Source of the DNA: Ruegeria pomeroyi
Lineage (GTDB): Bacteria > Pseudomonadota > Alphaproteobacteria > Rhodobacterales > Rhodobacteraceae
Length of the DNA stretch: 64,000 nt
Direction of reading: 5' to 3'
NCBI RefSeq assembly: GCF_021405525.1
Contig: NZ_JAGQAG010000001.1
Coordinates: 1,612,001 to 1,676,000, forward strand
Made by a program: the position numbers and the translations under genes. Numbering within the stretch: position 1 is the first letter of the stretch; each line of letters begins with the position of its first letter. Shown here one piece after another: positions 25,639-34,938 of the stretch. The notes beneath the pieces are model-generated. The model saw only the letters and a list, made by a program, of their open reading frames with translations. It was not told where the DNA came from and searched no databases.

Positions 25639-26784
25639 GTGAGAAACTCAAGCCGATCCGCCGTCGATCCCTTTATCGTGATGGATGTGATGGAGGCCGC
25701 CCGCCGTGCCGAAGAGGCCGGGCGCCGCATCATCCACATGGAGGTGGGTCAACCCGGTACCGGCGCCCCCAAGGGGGCGGTAGAGGCATTGGCCAAGTCA
25801 TTGGAAACAGACGCTTTGGGTTATACCGTGGCGCTGGGCCTGCCGGCACTGCGCCAGCGCATCGCGCGGCTTTACGGCGAGTGGTACGGCGTCGATCTGA
25901 ACCCCGAAAGGGTGGTGATCACGCCCGGGTCGTCCGGCGGATTCCTGCTGGCCTTTACCGCGCTCTTCGACAGCGGCGACCGGGTGGGGATCGGCGCGCC
26001 GGGATATCCCTCGTACCGCCAGATCCTGCGGGCGCTGGGGCTGGTACCGGTCGATCTGCCCACAGCGCCGGAAAACCGGCTACAACCGGTGCCGGCGGAT
26101 TTTGCCGGGCTCGATCTGGCCGGGCTGATGGTTGCCTCGCCCGCCAACCCGACAGGTACCATGCTGGACCATGCCGCCATGGGAGCCCTGATCGAGGCGG
26201 CGCAGGCGCAGGGTGCCAGTTTCATCAGCGACGAGATCTATCATGGCATCGAATACGAGGCCAAGGCGGTGACCGCGCTGGAGCTGACCGACGAGTGCTA
26301 TGTGATCAACTCGTTCTCGAAGTATTTCTCGATGACCGGCTGGCGCGTGGGCTGGATGGTGGTGCCCGAGGATCAGGTGCGCGTGGTCGAGCGGATCGCG
26401 CAGAACATGTTCATCTGCGCGCCGCATGCCAGCCAGGTCGCGGCCCTGGCGGCGCTGGATTGTGGCGCGGAATTGCAAGCAAATCTGGATGTTTACAAGG
26501 CAAACCGCAAGCTGATGCTGGAGCGGTTGCCGCAAGCGGGCTTTACCCGCATCGCGCCACCCGACGGGGCCTTTTACGTCTATGCCGACGTGTCCGAGCT
26601 GACCGATGACAGCCGCGTCTTTGCCGCCGAGATCCTGGAACAGGCGGGCGTGGCGGTGACGCCGGGGCTGGATTTCGACCCGACACGCGGGGCGGGCACG
26701 CTGCGCTTTTCCTATGCGCGCGCCACGGCGGATATCGAGGAAGGGCTGGCGCGGCTCGAAGCCTTCATGAAGGCGCGCGGATGA
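25639..26784 (+). CDS. Class I/II pyridoxal phosphate aminotransferase
   Basis: 381 residues of the aspartate-aminotransferase fold. Visible: HMEVGQPGTGAPKG, VVITPGSSGGFLLAF, the cofactor Asn/Pro region ASPANPTGTML, SDEIYHGIEYE with the PLP-contacting Asp and Tyr, and the Schiff-base lysine in NSFSKYFSMTGWRVGW. The GTG start at 25639 has GGGAGAA 5 bases upstream; an ATG at 25615 overlaps the start of the divergent M48 gene. The amino-donor specificity is not evident. It may share a promoter region of only 22 bases with the M48 gene. Confidence 0.9.
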   Translation: MRNSSRSAVDPFIVMDVMEAARRAEEAGRRIIHMEVGQPGTGAPKGAVEALAKSLETDALGYTVALGLPALRQRIARLYGEWYGVDLNPERVVITPGSSGGFLLAFTALFDSGDRVGIGAPGYPSYRQILRALGLVPVDLPTAPENRLQPVPADFAGLDLAGLMVASPANPTGTMLDHAAMGALIEAAQAQGASFISDEIYHGIEYEAKAVTALELTDECYVINSFSKYFSMTGWRVGWMVVPEDQVRVVERIAQNMFICAPHASQVAALAALDCGAELQANLDVYKANRKLMLERLPQAGFTRIAPPDGAFYVYADVSELTDDSRVFAAEILEQAGVAVTPGLDFDPTRGAGTLRFSYARATADIEEGLARLEAFMKARG

Positions 26785-26845
26785 TGGTTTGCGGCATCGG
26801 TCCGTCGCGGTATCGTGTGGGATACCGGCGAGAGAAAGCAGGGAC

Positions 26846-28063
26846 ATGAGCAGGATCATCCTTTTCATCGCGCTGATCTGGGCGGCGCTGCCGGCGCTGG
26901 CGCAGGATTTCAGCGGCCTGGCCCGGATCCGGCCCGACGAAAGCCGCATCGAGACGCTGCCGCGCGGCGGGCTGCGCCTGGAACTGGGGTTGAGCCAGGG
27001 CGTGCCTTATCGGTTGTTCACGCTGGACGCGCCGCGTCGGTTGGTACTGGACTTCCAGGAAGTGGACTGGACCGGGCTGCGCGCCGAGGCGCTCGACCAG
27101 AGCGACAAGGTGCTGGCGGTGCATTTCGGCACCTATCTGCCGGGCTGGTCGCGCATGGTGCTGGAACTGGCCGCTCCGCTGGCCGTCGATCTGGTGGCGA
27201 TGCAGGTGGACGAAGGAACCGGCGGCGCCCGGCTGGAGGTGGCCCTGCGCGCCTCGGACGAGGAAAGCTTTGCCGCCGCCGCGGGGGCGCCGCAAGACCC
27301 GCGCTGGGACCTGCCCGCGCCCGAGGCCCTGCCTGCGCTGCCCGAGCGCGGCGCGGACGCGCCGCTGCGGGTGGTGCTCGATCCCGGTCACGGGGGCATC
27401 GACCCGGGCGCCGAGACCGAGGGCGTGGTGGAGAAACACCTGATGCTGCGCTTTGCCCGCGAGTTGCGCGAGGTGCTGCTGCGGTCGGGCGGGTTCGAGG
27501 TGGTTCTGACCCGCGACGGCGATCATTTCGTGTCGCTGGAACGGCGCATCGCGCTGGCCCATGAGGCGGGGGCGGATGTGTTCATCTCGTTGCACGCGGA
27601 TTCGCTGAGCGAGGGGCTGGCCCATGGCGCCACCGTGCATGTGCTGGCCGAAGAGGCCTCGGACATCGCATCGGCCAAGCTGGCCGAGCGGCATGACCGC
27701 GACGACCTGCTGGCGGGCGCCGATCTGAGCGCCACCGACGACCGGGTAACCGATGTGCTGCTGGATTTGGCGCGGCAGGAGACCCGCCCGCGCACCGAGG
27801 CGCTGGCACGCGCGCTGGTCGATGGCATGACCCAGCAGGGCGGGCCGATGAACCGCCGCCCCCTGCGCGGGGCGTCGTTTTCGGTGCTCAAGGCCGCCGA
27901 TATTCCCTCGGTCCTGATCGAGATCGGCTTTCTATCGAGTCCCCGCGATCTGAAAAATCTGCAGAACACAGAATGGCGCGCCGCGATGGCGGCGGGCATC
28001 CGCAACGGGCTGGAAAACTGGCGGCAGGCCGATCTGGAACGGCAGGGGCTGGTCCGGCAATAG
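26846..28063 (+). CDS. N-acetylmuramoyl-L-alanine amidase (AmiC-like)
   Basis: 405 residues. A signal peptide (RIILFIALIWAALPALAQ) precedes an AMIN-type domain at about 30-170 and an Amidase_3 catalytic domain. Zinc ligands are in VVLDPGHGGIDPGAE, the Glu in GVVEKHLML, HADSLSEG, and the catalytic Glu in VLIEIGFLSS. It cleaves the MurNAc-L-Ala bond in the periplasm, usually at the septum. It lies upstream of the PBP1A gene on the same strand, so synthesis and cleavage of peptidoglycan are neighbours here. A 3'-end repeat element follows the stop. Confidence 0.93.
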   Translation: MSRIILFIALIWAALPALAQDFSGLARIRPDESRIETLPRGGLRLELGLSQGVPYRLFTLDAPRRLVLDFQEVDWTGLRAEALDQSDKVLAVHFGTYLPGWSRMVLELAAPLAVDLVAMQVDEGTGGARLEVALRASDEESFAAAAGAPQDPRWDLPAPEALPALPERGADAPLRVVLDPGHGGIDPGAETEGVVEKHLMLRFARELREVLLRSGGFEVVLTRDGDHFVSLERRIALAHEAGADVFISLHADSLSEGLAHGATVHVLAEEASDIASAKLAERHDRDDLLAGADLSATDDRVTDVLLDLARQETRPRTEALARALVDGMTQQGGPMNRRPLRGASFSVLKAADIPSVLIEIGFLSSPRDLKNLQNTEWRAAMAAGIRNGLENWRQADLERQGLVRQ

Positions 28064-28084
28064 CGCGTGCCTTGGGATGGAACC

Positions 28085-28128
28085 GGGGCGCTGCCCCGGA
28101 CCCCGAGGTATTTTTCAACAGAAGAAAG
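28085..28128 (+). repeat. Composite 3'-end element, copy B
   Basis: GGGGCGCTGCCCC core (28085-28097) 21 bases after the amidase stop, then the tail ACCCCGAGGTATTTTTC and CAACAGAAGAAAG. This is the shortest copy, lacking the middle hairpin. Orientation follows the upstream gene. Confidence 0.7.
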
Positions 28129-28160
28129 TGGCACGTGGCGGCAAAACGGCGCCGGGCGTT

Positions 28161-28189
28161 TTGACCATGGCGCGCGACGCGCCTATATA
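28161..28189 (+). promoter_or_regulatory. Strong sigma-70 promoter of the PBP1A gene
   Basis: TTGACC (28161-28166), 17-base spacer, TATATA (28184-28189). Transcription would begin about 23 bases before the GTG start codon. Confidence 0.75.
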
Positions 28190-28218
28190 GAGGCCACCGC
28201 GTTAAAAAGGCAGCCTAC

Positions 28219-30705
28219 GTGATCCGGTTCATCCTCTCCTTCTTCGGGGCGATCTTCAGCCTCGTCACCTTGGGTGTCTTCATGGTCGCCCTGACCATCG
28301 GGGGCGTGTTCTGGATGTATGGGCGCGACCTGCCCAGCCACGAATCGCTGGCCCAGTACAAGCCCCCCACGATCAGCCGGATCTATTCGGGCGAGGGTCA
28401 ACTGATCGACGAGTTTGCCAAGGAGCGGCGCCTGTTCACTCCGGCGGACGAGATCCCCGACCTGGTCAAACAGGCCTTCATCTCGGCCGAGGACAAGAAT
28501 TTCTATACCCACCAAGGCTATGACATCCGCGGCATCGCTGCCGCCGGGGTCGAGGCGATCCGCTCGCGCGGCAGCAATGTGCGCGGCGCCTCGACGATCA
28601 CCCAGCAGGTGATGAAGAACTTCCTCTTGTCCGGGGATCGTCGGGCAGAGCGCAAGATCAAGGAGATCATCCTGGCCGCAAGGCTGGAGCAGACGCTGAA
28701 CAAGGAACAGATTCTCGAACTCTACATGAACGAGATCTTCCTCGGCCAGAACTCGTATGGCGTAACGGCCGCCGCGCAGACCTATTTCAACAAGACACTT
28801 GCCGAACTGGCCCCGCATGAGGCCGCGACGCTGGCCGCCATGCCCAAGGCGCCCTCGGATTATCATCCGGTCCGCGAATATCAGCGGCTGCTGGACCGTC
28901 GCAACTATGTGCTGCGCGAGATGCGCGAGAACGGCTATATCGACAAGGCCACCTATGAGAACGAGCGCGCGATGCCGCTGCGCTCGGTGCAGAACGGCGA
29001 TTTCGAAGGCTTCCGCACCGCGTTGCCGCCGCGTGATTATTTCACCGACGAGATCCGGCGCCAGCTGAGCGAGGATTTCGGCGAGGGTGAGTTCTTTACC
29101 GGCGGCTTCACCGTGCGCGCCTCGATCGACGAGGAGATGCAGGTCGAGGCCGCCCGCGCGCTGCGCGAGGCCTTGCAGAAATACGACCGTGGCCGCGGCA
29201 AATGGCACGGCACCGGAAAGACCATCGAACCGGCCAAGCTGGGGGATGAGGATGTCTGGCGGGCAGAACTGGCAGCAACCGAGGTGCCGCGCGATGTGGA
29301 TCTGGGCGGGCGCTGGCATCCGGCGGTGGTGCTGGGCGTCGGCGACCAGGAGCTGACCGTCGGTATCGAGGATGGCCCGGCCAAGGGGCGCGTGCCGCGC
29401 GCCGACATCAAGTGGATGAAGGGCAGCTTCAAGGACAATTTCGCACTGGGCGATGTGGTGCTGGTGCGCAAGGCGGACGAGGACTGGTCGCTGCGCCAGG
29501 TACCCGAGGTACAGGGCGGGTTCATGGCGATGGACGTGAATACCGGTCGCGTTCTCGCGATGCAGGGCGGGTTCAGCTATCAGGACTCGGTGTTCAATCG
29601 CGCCACCCAGGCGCAGCGTCAACCCGGGTCGAGCTTCAAGCCCTTTGTCTATGCGGCCGCGCTGGACAGTGGCTATAGCCCGGCGACCATCGTGGTCGAC
29701 GCGCCGATCGAGGTGAATACGCCGCAGGGCCTGTGGCGGCCCAAGAACGCGTCCAACAAGTTCTACGGCCCGACGCCGCTCAGGACCGGAATCGAACGGT
29801 CGCGGAACCTGATGACCATCCGTCTGGCGCAAGAGGTGTCGATGCCGGTGGTGGCGGGTTATGCCGAACGGTTCGGGGTCTATGACCACATGGGGCCGTT
29901 CCTGGCCAATGCGCTGGGATCGGAAGAGACCACCCTGTTCAAGATGGTGGCGGCCTATGCCATGTTCGCCAATGGCGGCGAGCGGGTGGAACCGACCCTG
30001 GTCGACCGGATTCAGGACCGGTTCGGCAAGACCATCTATCGCCACGACAGGCGCGACTGCGTCGATTGCCTGTCGGACCGGCTGGCGCCGGATCAGTCAC
30101 CGCGCATCGTGACCAACCGTGAACGGGTGATGGATGCGATCACCGCCTATCAGCTGACTTCGATGATGCGTGGCGTGGTCGAACGCGGCACTGCGAGCGG
30201 CGCCGTGAACCTGCCGGTGCCCACGGCGGGCAAGACCGGTACCACCAACGACGCCAAGGACGTATGGTTCATCGGCTTCACCTCGAACATCGTGGCGGGT
30301 TGCTATATCGGTTATGACCGCCCACGCCCCCTGGGCCGGGGTGCCTCGGGCGGCGGCATGTGCGGCCCGGTGTTCCAGAGCTTCATGACCGAGGCGGTCA
30401 AGAAATACGGCGGTGGTCCCTTCGATATTCCGCCGGGGGGCCATTTCATCAAGATCGACCGCTTTACCGGCGCCCGCCTGCCGGACGGTGCGTCGGGCGA
30501 CTATGTGGTGGCCGAGTATTTCCGGGATGGCGAAGAGCCGATCTTTGGCCTGACCTATGACGGCGGTTTTGCGATGGGGTCGAACCTGCCACTGGTCGAA
30601 GAGGTGCAGCAGGCCGGCCGACAGGTCAGGACCTCAACTGGAGAGGTCACCACTGTGGGACCCAAGGCCAATTTCGGCACCGTCAGTTCGGGCGGGCTCT
30701 ACTGA
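28219..30705 (+). CDS. mrcA: Penicillin-binding protein 1A (class A PBP)
   Basis: 828-residue bifunctional peptidoglycan synthase. One transmembrane helix lies at about 5-30. The glycosyltransferase GT51 domain has AEDKNFYTHQGYD, RGASTITQQVMKNFLL and a LNKEQILELYMNEIFLGQNSYG segment. An OB-like insert follows, then the transpeptidase with SxxK (GSSFK, about 471-474), SRNLMT as the SxN-region equivalent, and KTG at about 672 (GKTGTTNDAKDVWF). The start is GTG, with AAAGG 8 bases upstream and a good promoter just before it. The periplasmic protein polymerises glycan strands and cross-links them during elongation. Confidence 0.96.
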   Translation: MIRFILSFFGAIFSLVTLGVFMVALTIGGVFWMYGRDLPSHESLAQYKPPTISRIYSGEGQLIDEFAKERRLFTPADEIPDLVKQAFISAEDKNFYTHQGYDIRGIAAAGVEAIRSRGSNVRGASTITQQVMKNFLLSGDRRAERKIKEIILAARLEQTLNKEQILELYMNEIFLGQNSYGVTAAAQTYFNKTLAELAPHEAATLAAMPKAPSDYHPVREYQRLLDRRNYVLREMRENGYIDKATYENERAMPLRSVQNGDFEGFRTALPPRDYFTDEIRRQLSEDFGEGEFFTGGFTVRASIDEEMQVEAARALREALQKYDRGRGKWHGTGKTIEPAKLGDEDVWRAELAATEVPRDVDLGGRWHPAVVLGVGDQELTVGIEDGPAKGRVPRADIKWMKGSFKDNFALGDVVLVRKADEDWSLRQVPEVQGGFMAMDVNTGRVLAMQGGFSYQDSVFNRATQAQRQPGSSFKPFVYAAALDSGYSPATIVVDAPIEVNTPQGLWRPKNASNKFYGPTPLRTGIERSRNLMTIRLAQEVSMPVVAGYAERFGVYDHMGPFLANALGSEETTLFKMVAAYAMFANGGERVEPTLVDRIQDRFGKTIYRHDRRDCVDCLSDRLAPDQSPRIVTNRERVMDAITAYQLTSMMRGVVERGTASGAVNLPVPTAGKTGTTNDAKDVWFIGFTSNIVAGCYIGYDRPRPLGRGASGGGMCGPVFQSFMTEAVKKYGGGPFDIPPGGHFIKIDRFTGARLPDGASGDYVVAEYFRDGEEPIFGLTYDGGFAMGSNLPLVEEVQQAGRQVRTSTGEVTTVGPKANFGTVSSGGLY

Positions 30706-30885
30706 GGGGGCTGCCCCTGCCGCGCACTGCCCTGCAAAGGGGGGCGGCCCACCGATCCAGAGCCAGTTACGCGCCGGCCGCTGGGGTAAGGCCCTGATGG
30801 CCGCAAAAACATCGGGCCTCGCTTGCCCGCGCCCCGGCACTGGTTTATCAGGCTGTTTCACGAGAGAACGAGAGCAGGACAGCCC

Positions 30886-32013
30886 ATGCGCGCCGAAATC
30901 CAGAACGTCGTGACCGACATCGAGAAATCCTTGCGCCTGCTGGCACAGCGGATGGATCACGAGACTGCGCAGCACCGGCTTGAGGAGTTCAACGCGCGGG
31001 TCGAGGATCCGAACCTGTGGGACAATCCGGAAAACGCCCAGAAGCTGATGCGCGAGCGTCAGACGCTGGTCGATGCGCTGGACATCTACAAGGGGATCGA
31101 GACCGATCTTGCCGACAACATCGAGCTGATCGAACTGGGCGAGATGGAAGATGACCAGGACGTGGTCAAGGATGCCGAGGCGGCGCTCAAGGCGCTGCGC
31201 GAGCGCGCCGCCGAGAAAGAGCTGGAGGCGCTGCTGGATGGCGAGGCCGACGGCAACGACACCTTTCTGGAGATCAATGCGGGTGCCGGTGGCACTGAAA
31301 GCTGCGACTGGGCCTCGATGCTGGCGCGGATGTATGTGCGCTGGGCCGAAAAGAAGGGCTACAAGGTCGAGCTGCAATCGGAAAGCGCGGGCGACGAAGC
31401 GGGGATCAAATCGGCGGCCTACAAGATTTCCGGTCACAACGCCTATGGCTGGCTGAAATCGGAAAGCGGGGTGCACCGGCTGGTGCGGATCTCGCCCTAT
31501 GACGCGGCGGCCAAGCGGCACACCTCGTTCAGCTCGGTCTGGGTCTATCCGGTGGTCGACGACAATATCGAGATCGAGGTGAACCCCAGCGATATCCGCA
31601 TCGATACCTACCGGTCCTCGGGTGCGGGCGGGCAGCACGTGAACACGACCGACTCGGCGGTGCGGATCACCCATATCCCGACCGGCATCGTGGTGACCAG
31701 TTCCGAGAAATCGCAGCACCAGAACCGCGACATCGCCATGAAGGCGCTGAAATCGCGGCTTTACCAGCAGGAGCTGGACCGTCGCAACGCAGAGATCAAC
31801 GCCGCGCATGAGGCAAAGGGCGATGCCGGCTGGGGCAACCAGATCCGCTCCTATGTGTTGCAGCCCTATCAGATGGTCAAGGACCTGCGCACCGGGCACG
31901 AAACCAGCGACACCAAGGGCGTTCTGGACGGTGACCTGGACGGGTTCATGGCGGCGACGCTTGCCATGAAGGTTTCCGGCAAAAGCCGCGCCGACGCCCA
32001 GTCCGAGGACTGA
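30886..32013 (+). CDS. prfB: Peptide chain release factor 2
   Basis: 375 residues. The GGQ catalytic loop is in [17 protein letters not shown]. The stop-codon recognition loop reads [10 protein letters not shown], matching the RF2 SPF position with Tyr for Phe. The coiled-coil first domain and C-terminal [21 protein letters not shown] segment are typical. The gene is one uninterrupted frame, so the UGA programmed +1 frameshift known from E. coli prfB is absent here. It follows the PBP1A gene by 180 bases. Element copy C begins 13 bases after the stop. Confidence 0.96.
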   Translation: MRAEIQNVVTDIEKSLRLLAQRMDHETAQHRLEEFNARVEDPNLWDNPENAQKLMRERQTLVDALDIYKGIETDLADNIELIELGEMEDDQDVVKDAEAALKALRERAAEKELEALLDGEADGNDTFLEINAGAGGTESCDWASMLARMYVRWAEKKGYKVELQSESAGDEAGIKSAAYKISGHNAYGWLKSESGVHRLVRISPYDAAAKRHTSFSSVWVYPVVDDNIEIEVNPSDIRIDTYRSSGAGGQHVNTTDSAVRITHIPTGIVVTSSEKSQHQNRDIAMKALKSRLYQQELDRRNAEINAAHEAKGDAGWGNQIRSYVLQPYQMVKDLRTGHETSDTKGVLDGDLDGFMAATLAMKVSGKSRADAQSED

Positions 32014-32026
32014 GGCGGGCCGGGCA

Positions 32027-32102
32027 GGGGGCGCTGCCCCCGCCCAAAAAAATTCGTCGAATTTTTTTGGGCTCCCCCGGAGTACTTCTAGCGAAATGAA
32101 GG
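32027..32102 (+). repeat. Composite 3'-end element, copy C, with perfect AT palindrome
   Basis: GGGGGCGCTGCCCCC core (32027-32041), then an almost perfect 31-base palindrome (32042-32072, arm CCCAAAAAAATTCG, one-base centre), then the tail CTCCCCCGGAGTACTTC. The palindrome ends in seven T followed by GGGC, so it can act as a terminator in either direction between prfB and the convergent VOC gene. Confidence 0.75.
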
Positions 32103-32109
32103 GGTGGGT

Positions 32110-32541
32110 TCAGGCCTGTTCCAACTCGATCAGATTGCCCTCGGGATCGCGCATGTAAAGCGCGCGGCAGGGGTGTTCGGCGCTGCCGAGATCGGTGATT
32201 TCGCCCTGCTGGCTGCCGCCTGAGGCCAGGATGGCGCGGGCTGTGGCCTCGATATCGGCGGTTGCAAAGGCAAGATGGCGCAAGCCCGGCGTGTCGGGCT
32301 GGGGTGGCGGGTGACCTGGGTTAAGGGCGAATTGCTGGATTTCGAGGAAGGGTGCGCCGCTATCGGGCAGGTTCAGCCAGATCGACAGGATCTCGGCCCC
32401 GGGAAGGCCGATGCCGCGCCCGACCCAGGCACCGCTCAGCCGGGTGGCCGACCGTCGGGGCGAACAGCCCAGCGCGGTACAGTAGAATTCGGCCAGCGCG
32501 GGGGCATCGCGAGCGATGAGGCTGACATGAGCAAGTCGCAT
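32110..32541 (-). CDS. VOC family (glyoxalase-like) protein
   Basis: 143 residues, a single vicinal-oxygen-chelate domain: LAHVSLIARDAPALAEFYCTALG at the start and YMRDPEGNLIELEQ at the end, the latter with the usual metal-binding Glu. Members include glyoxalase I, dioxygenases and resistance proteins; nothing here identifies the substrate. It is divergent from the amidase gene. Confidence 0.85.
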   Translation of the reverse strand: MRLAHVSLIARDAPALAEFYCTALGCSPRRSATRLSGAWVGRGIGLPGAEILSIWLNLPDSGAPFLEIQQFALNPGHPPPQPDTPGLRHLAFATADIEATARAILASGGSQQGEITDLGSAEHPCRALYMRDPEGNLIELEQA

Positions 32542-32675
32542 GGGCCGATCCTATCGCAGGAGTGGTTCGCCGGGAAGCGGGCGATTGCAGAAAAGATACA
32601 TGCAAACAGTGGGTTTAAATGCCGCCCCGGCGTCGCTAGGCTCGGTTCGAAACCAGCCTAGGGAGGCTCCGCCGC

Positions 32676-34082
32676 ATGGATGTGATCCGTTCTTCCGCCA
32701 GTGATCTTCTCGGGGCGCTGCGTAGCGGGCAGCTGTCATCCGAGGCTGTGATGGAGGCCACGCTGGCGCGGATCACCGCCGTCAATCCCGAACTGAACGC
32801 CATCGTGGCGCTGCGTTCGGCAGAGGAACTGATGGCCGAGGCACGGGCGGCGGATGCGGTGGCGCCCGAGGCGCGCGGTGCGCTGCACGGCCTGCCGATC
32901 GCGATCAAGGATCTGGAAAGCATTGCCGGTGTGCCGACAACCATGGGCTCGCCGTTGTTTGCGGATTTTGTCCCGGACAAGGACAGTCTCTTGCCGTCAC
33001 GCCTGCGGGCGGCCGGCGCGATCCTGATCGGCAAGACGAACGTGCCGGAGTTCGGGATCGGATCGCATACCTTCAACCCGGTCTATGGCGCGACGGGCAA
33101 CCCCTATGCGCCGGCCCTGTCCTGTGGAGGGTCATCCGGCGGGGCGGCGGTGGCGCTGGCCACCGGCATGACGGCCCTGGCGGATGGGTCCGACGAAATG
33201 GGGTCGCTGCGCAATCCCGCGGCCTGGAACAACGTGTACGGCTTCCGTCCGACCTGGGGCACCGTGCCCCTCGATCCGGAGCGTGAATTGTTCCTGCATC
33301 AACTGGCCACGCTGGGCCCGATGGGGCGCAGCCCGGCGGATATCGGGATCATGCTGGATGTGATTGCCGGGGCGGATGCGCGCGTGCCTTTGTCGGTGAA
33401 CGCCCCCAAGGCATCGCCGGTGTCCTCTGCGGATCTGAAGGGTGTCCGCATCGGCTGGCTGGGTGACTGGGGCGGTGCCTATGCGATGGAGTCGGGGATT
33501 CTGGAACTGTGCGAAAGCGGGTTGCGTGTGCTTGAGACGCTTGGTGCCGCAGTCGAACCGGTTCCGGCCCCGATGGACGCGGCGGCGATCTGGGAGGCCT
33601 GGCTGGACCTGCGATCCTGGGGCAAGGCCGGTTCGTTGGAGCCTTTGCTGCGCCAGAACCGGTCGGCGCTGAAAGATACCGCGATCTGGGAGATCGAACG
33701 CGGACTCGGCCTCTCGGCGATGGATGTCCACCGCGCCAGTGTCAAACGCTCGAACTGGTACAAGCGGTCGGTCGAGCTTTTCGATGAATTCGATGCACTG
33801 GTATTGCCCTCGGCGCAGGTCTGGCCCTTTGACGTGAACGTGCCGTATCCGAAGGAAATCGCGGGCCACAGCATGGATACCTATCATCGTTGGATGGAGG
33901 TCACGATACCGATCGGTCTGATCGGCCTGCCATCACTGGCGGTTCCGGCCGGGTTCGGCCCCCAGGGCGTGCCCATGGGGTTCCAGATCTTTGGCCCGCG
34001 CGGCGGCGATGCGGCACTGCTGGCACTGGGCGAGGCCTATCACCAGGCCACGACCTGGCCGCAACGGCACCCGGCCATGTAG
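32676..34082 (+). CDS. Amidase signature family enzyme
   Basis: 468 residues. The Ser-Ser-Lys triad region is visible: lysine in PIAIKDLESIAGVPTT, the Gly-Ser-rich SCGGSSGGAAVALATGM segment with the cis-Ser, and the nucleophile serine in GSDEMGSLRNPAAWNN (usually GSDxGGSIR). The C-terminal half ends with FQIFGPRGGDAALLALGEAY. It hydrolyses amides to acid and ammonia; the size and lack of a gatB neighbour argue against GatA. GGGAGG lies 8 bases before the ATG. The next gene begins 27 bases downstream. Confidence 0.92.
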   Translation: MDVIRSSASDLLGALRSGQLSSEAVMEATLARITAVNPELNAIVALRSAEELMAEARAADAVAPEARGALHGLPIAIKDLESIAGVPTTMGSPLFADFVPDKDSLLPSRLRAAGAILIGKTNVPEFGIGSHTFNPVYGATGNPYAPALSCGGSSGGAAVALATGMTALADGSDEMGSLRNPAAWNNVYGFRPTWGTVPLDPERELFLHQLATLGPMGRSPADIGIMLDVIAGADARVPLSVNAPKASPVSSADLKGVRIGWLGDWGGAYAMESGILELCESGLRVLETLGAAVEPVPAPMDAAAIWEAWLDLRSWGKAGSLEPLLRQNRSALKDTAIWEIERGLGLSAMDVHRASVKRSNWYKRSVELFDEFDALVLPSAQVWPFDVNVPYPKEIAGHSMDTYHRWMEVTIPIGLIGLPSLAVPAGFGPQGVPMGFQIFGPRGGDAALLALGEAYHQATTWPQRHPAM

Positions 34083-34109
34083 ACGCGAGACAACAGAGAA
34101 GGAGCAGGC

Positions 34110-34889
34110 ATGATCGAGAAACCTTTTGGTGTGCCGCCAATGCATCCGGCCAGCTTCGACATGCTGCGCCATGCGCTGGCGGCCGGGCTGCGCGATTACT
34201 TGCGGGCGCCGCTGTTCGGGCTGCTGTTTTCGGGTTTTTATGTGATGTCGGGTCTCTTGATGGCCTGGGTGACGGCCTGGACCGGCACCACCTTCTGGCT
34301 GGTGTTGGCCGCGATCGGTTTTCCGCTGCTTGGCCCCTTTGCCGCCGTTGGCCTCTATGAGGTATCGCACCGATTGGAACAGGGAGAGCCGCTGGATTTC
34401 GGAGAGATATTCGGCGTCGTGATCTTGCAGAGCCGCCGCCAGCTGCCCTCGATCTGCGCCATCATGGTGCTGGTCTTTCTGTTCTGGTTCTTCCTCGGCC
34501 ACATGATCTTTGCCCTCTTCCTCGGCCTGTCGACCATGACCAATGTCTCCAGCTCTATGGAGGTGTTTCTCAGTCCTAACGGGTTGATGATGCTGGCGAT
34601 GGGAACGGTTGTCGGCGCCGGTTTTGCGGCGCTGCTTTACATGATTACCGTAATGTCGATCCCGATGCTGCTGGACCGGGAACTGGATTTCGTGACGGCG
34701 ATGATCGCGAGCTTCGGCTTTGTGACTTCGAACTTGGCGGTGATGCTGGCCTGGGCCGTGATTCTGGCGATGATGACTTTTGTCGCGATGGTGCCCGGGT
34801 TCCTCGGTCTATTCCTGGTATTGCCTTGGCTCGGCCATGCCTCGTGGCATCTGTACCGTCAAGTCACGCGCGAAGACACCGCGCCCTGA
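34110..34889 (+). CDS. DUF2189 integral membrane protein
   Basis: 259 residues with about six transmembrane segments (around 35-60, 62-85, 115-140, 155-180, 195-215 and 220-245). The N-terminal [30 protein letters not shown] and the [21 protein letters not shown] loop are typical of DUF2189, a common family of unknown function in Rhodobacterales. AAGGAG stands just before the ATG. It may be co-transcribed with the amidase. Confidence 0.88.
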   Translation: MIEKPFGVPPMHPASFDMLRHALAAGLRDYLRAPLFGLLFSGFYVMSGLLMAWVTAWTGTTFWLVLAAIGFPLLGPFAAVGLYEVSHRLEQGEPLDFGEIFGVVILQSRRQLPSICAIMVLVFLFWFFLGHMIFALFLGLSTMTNVSSSMEVFLSPNGLMMLAMGTVVGAGFAALLYMITVMSIPMLLDRELDFVTAMIASFGFVTSNLAVMLAWAVILAMMTFVAMVPGFLGLFLVLPWLGHASWHLYRQVTREDTAP

Positions 34890-34938
34890 CGTGCGGCGGC
34901 CTGTTCGTCGGTCCGCTAGACCGTTGCTCGGCGCGGTG

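Noticed and set aside
28183-30045. 620-codon open frame antisense to the PBP1A gene
   Set aside because: Same GC-driven shadow; no RBS, signal or domain, and PBP1A motifs are complete on the other strand.
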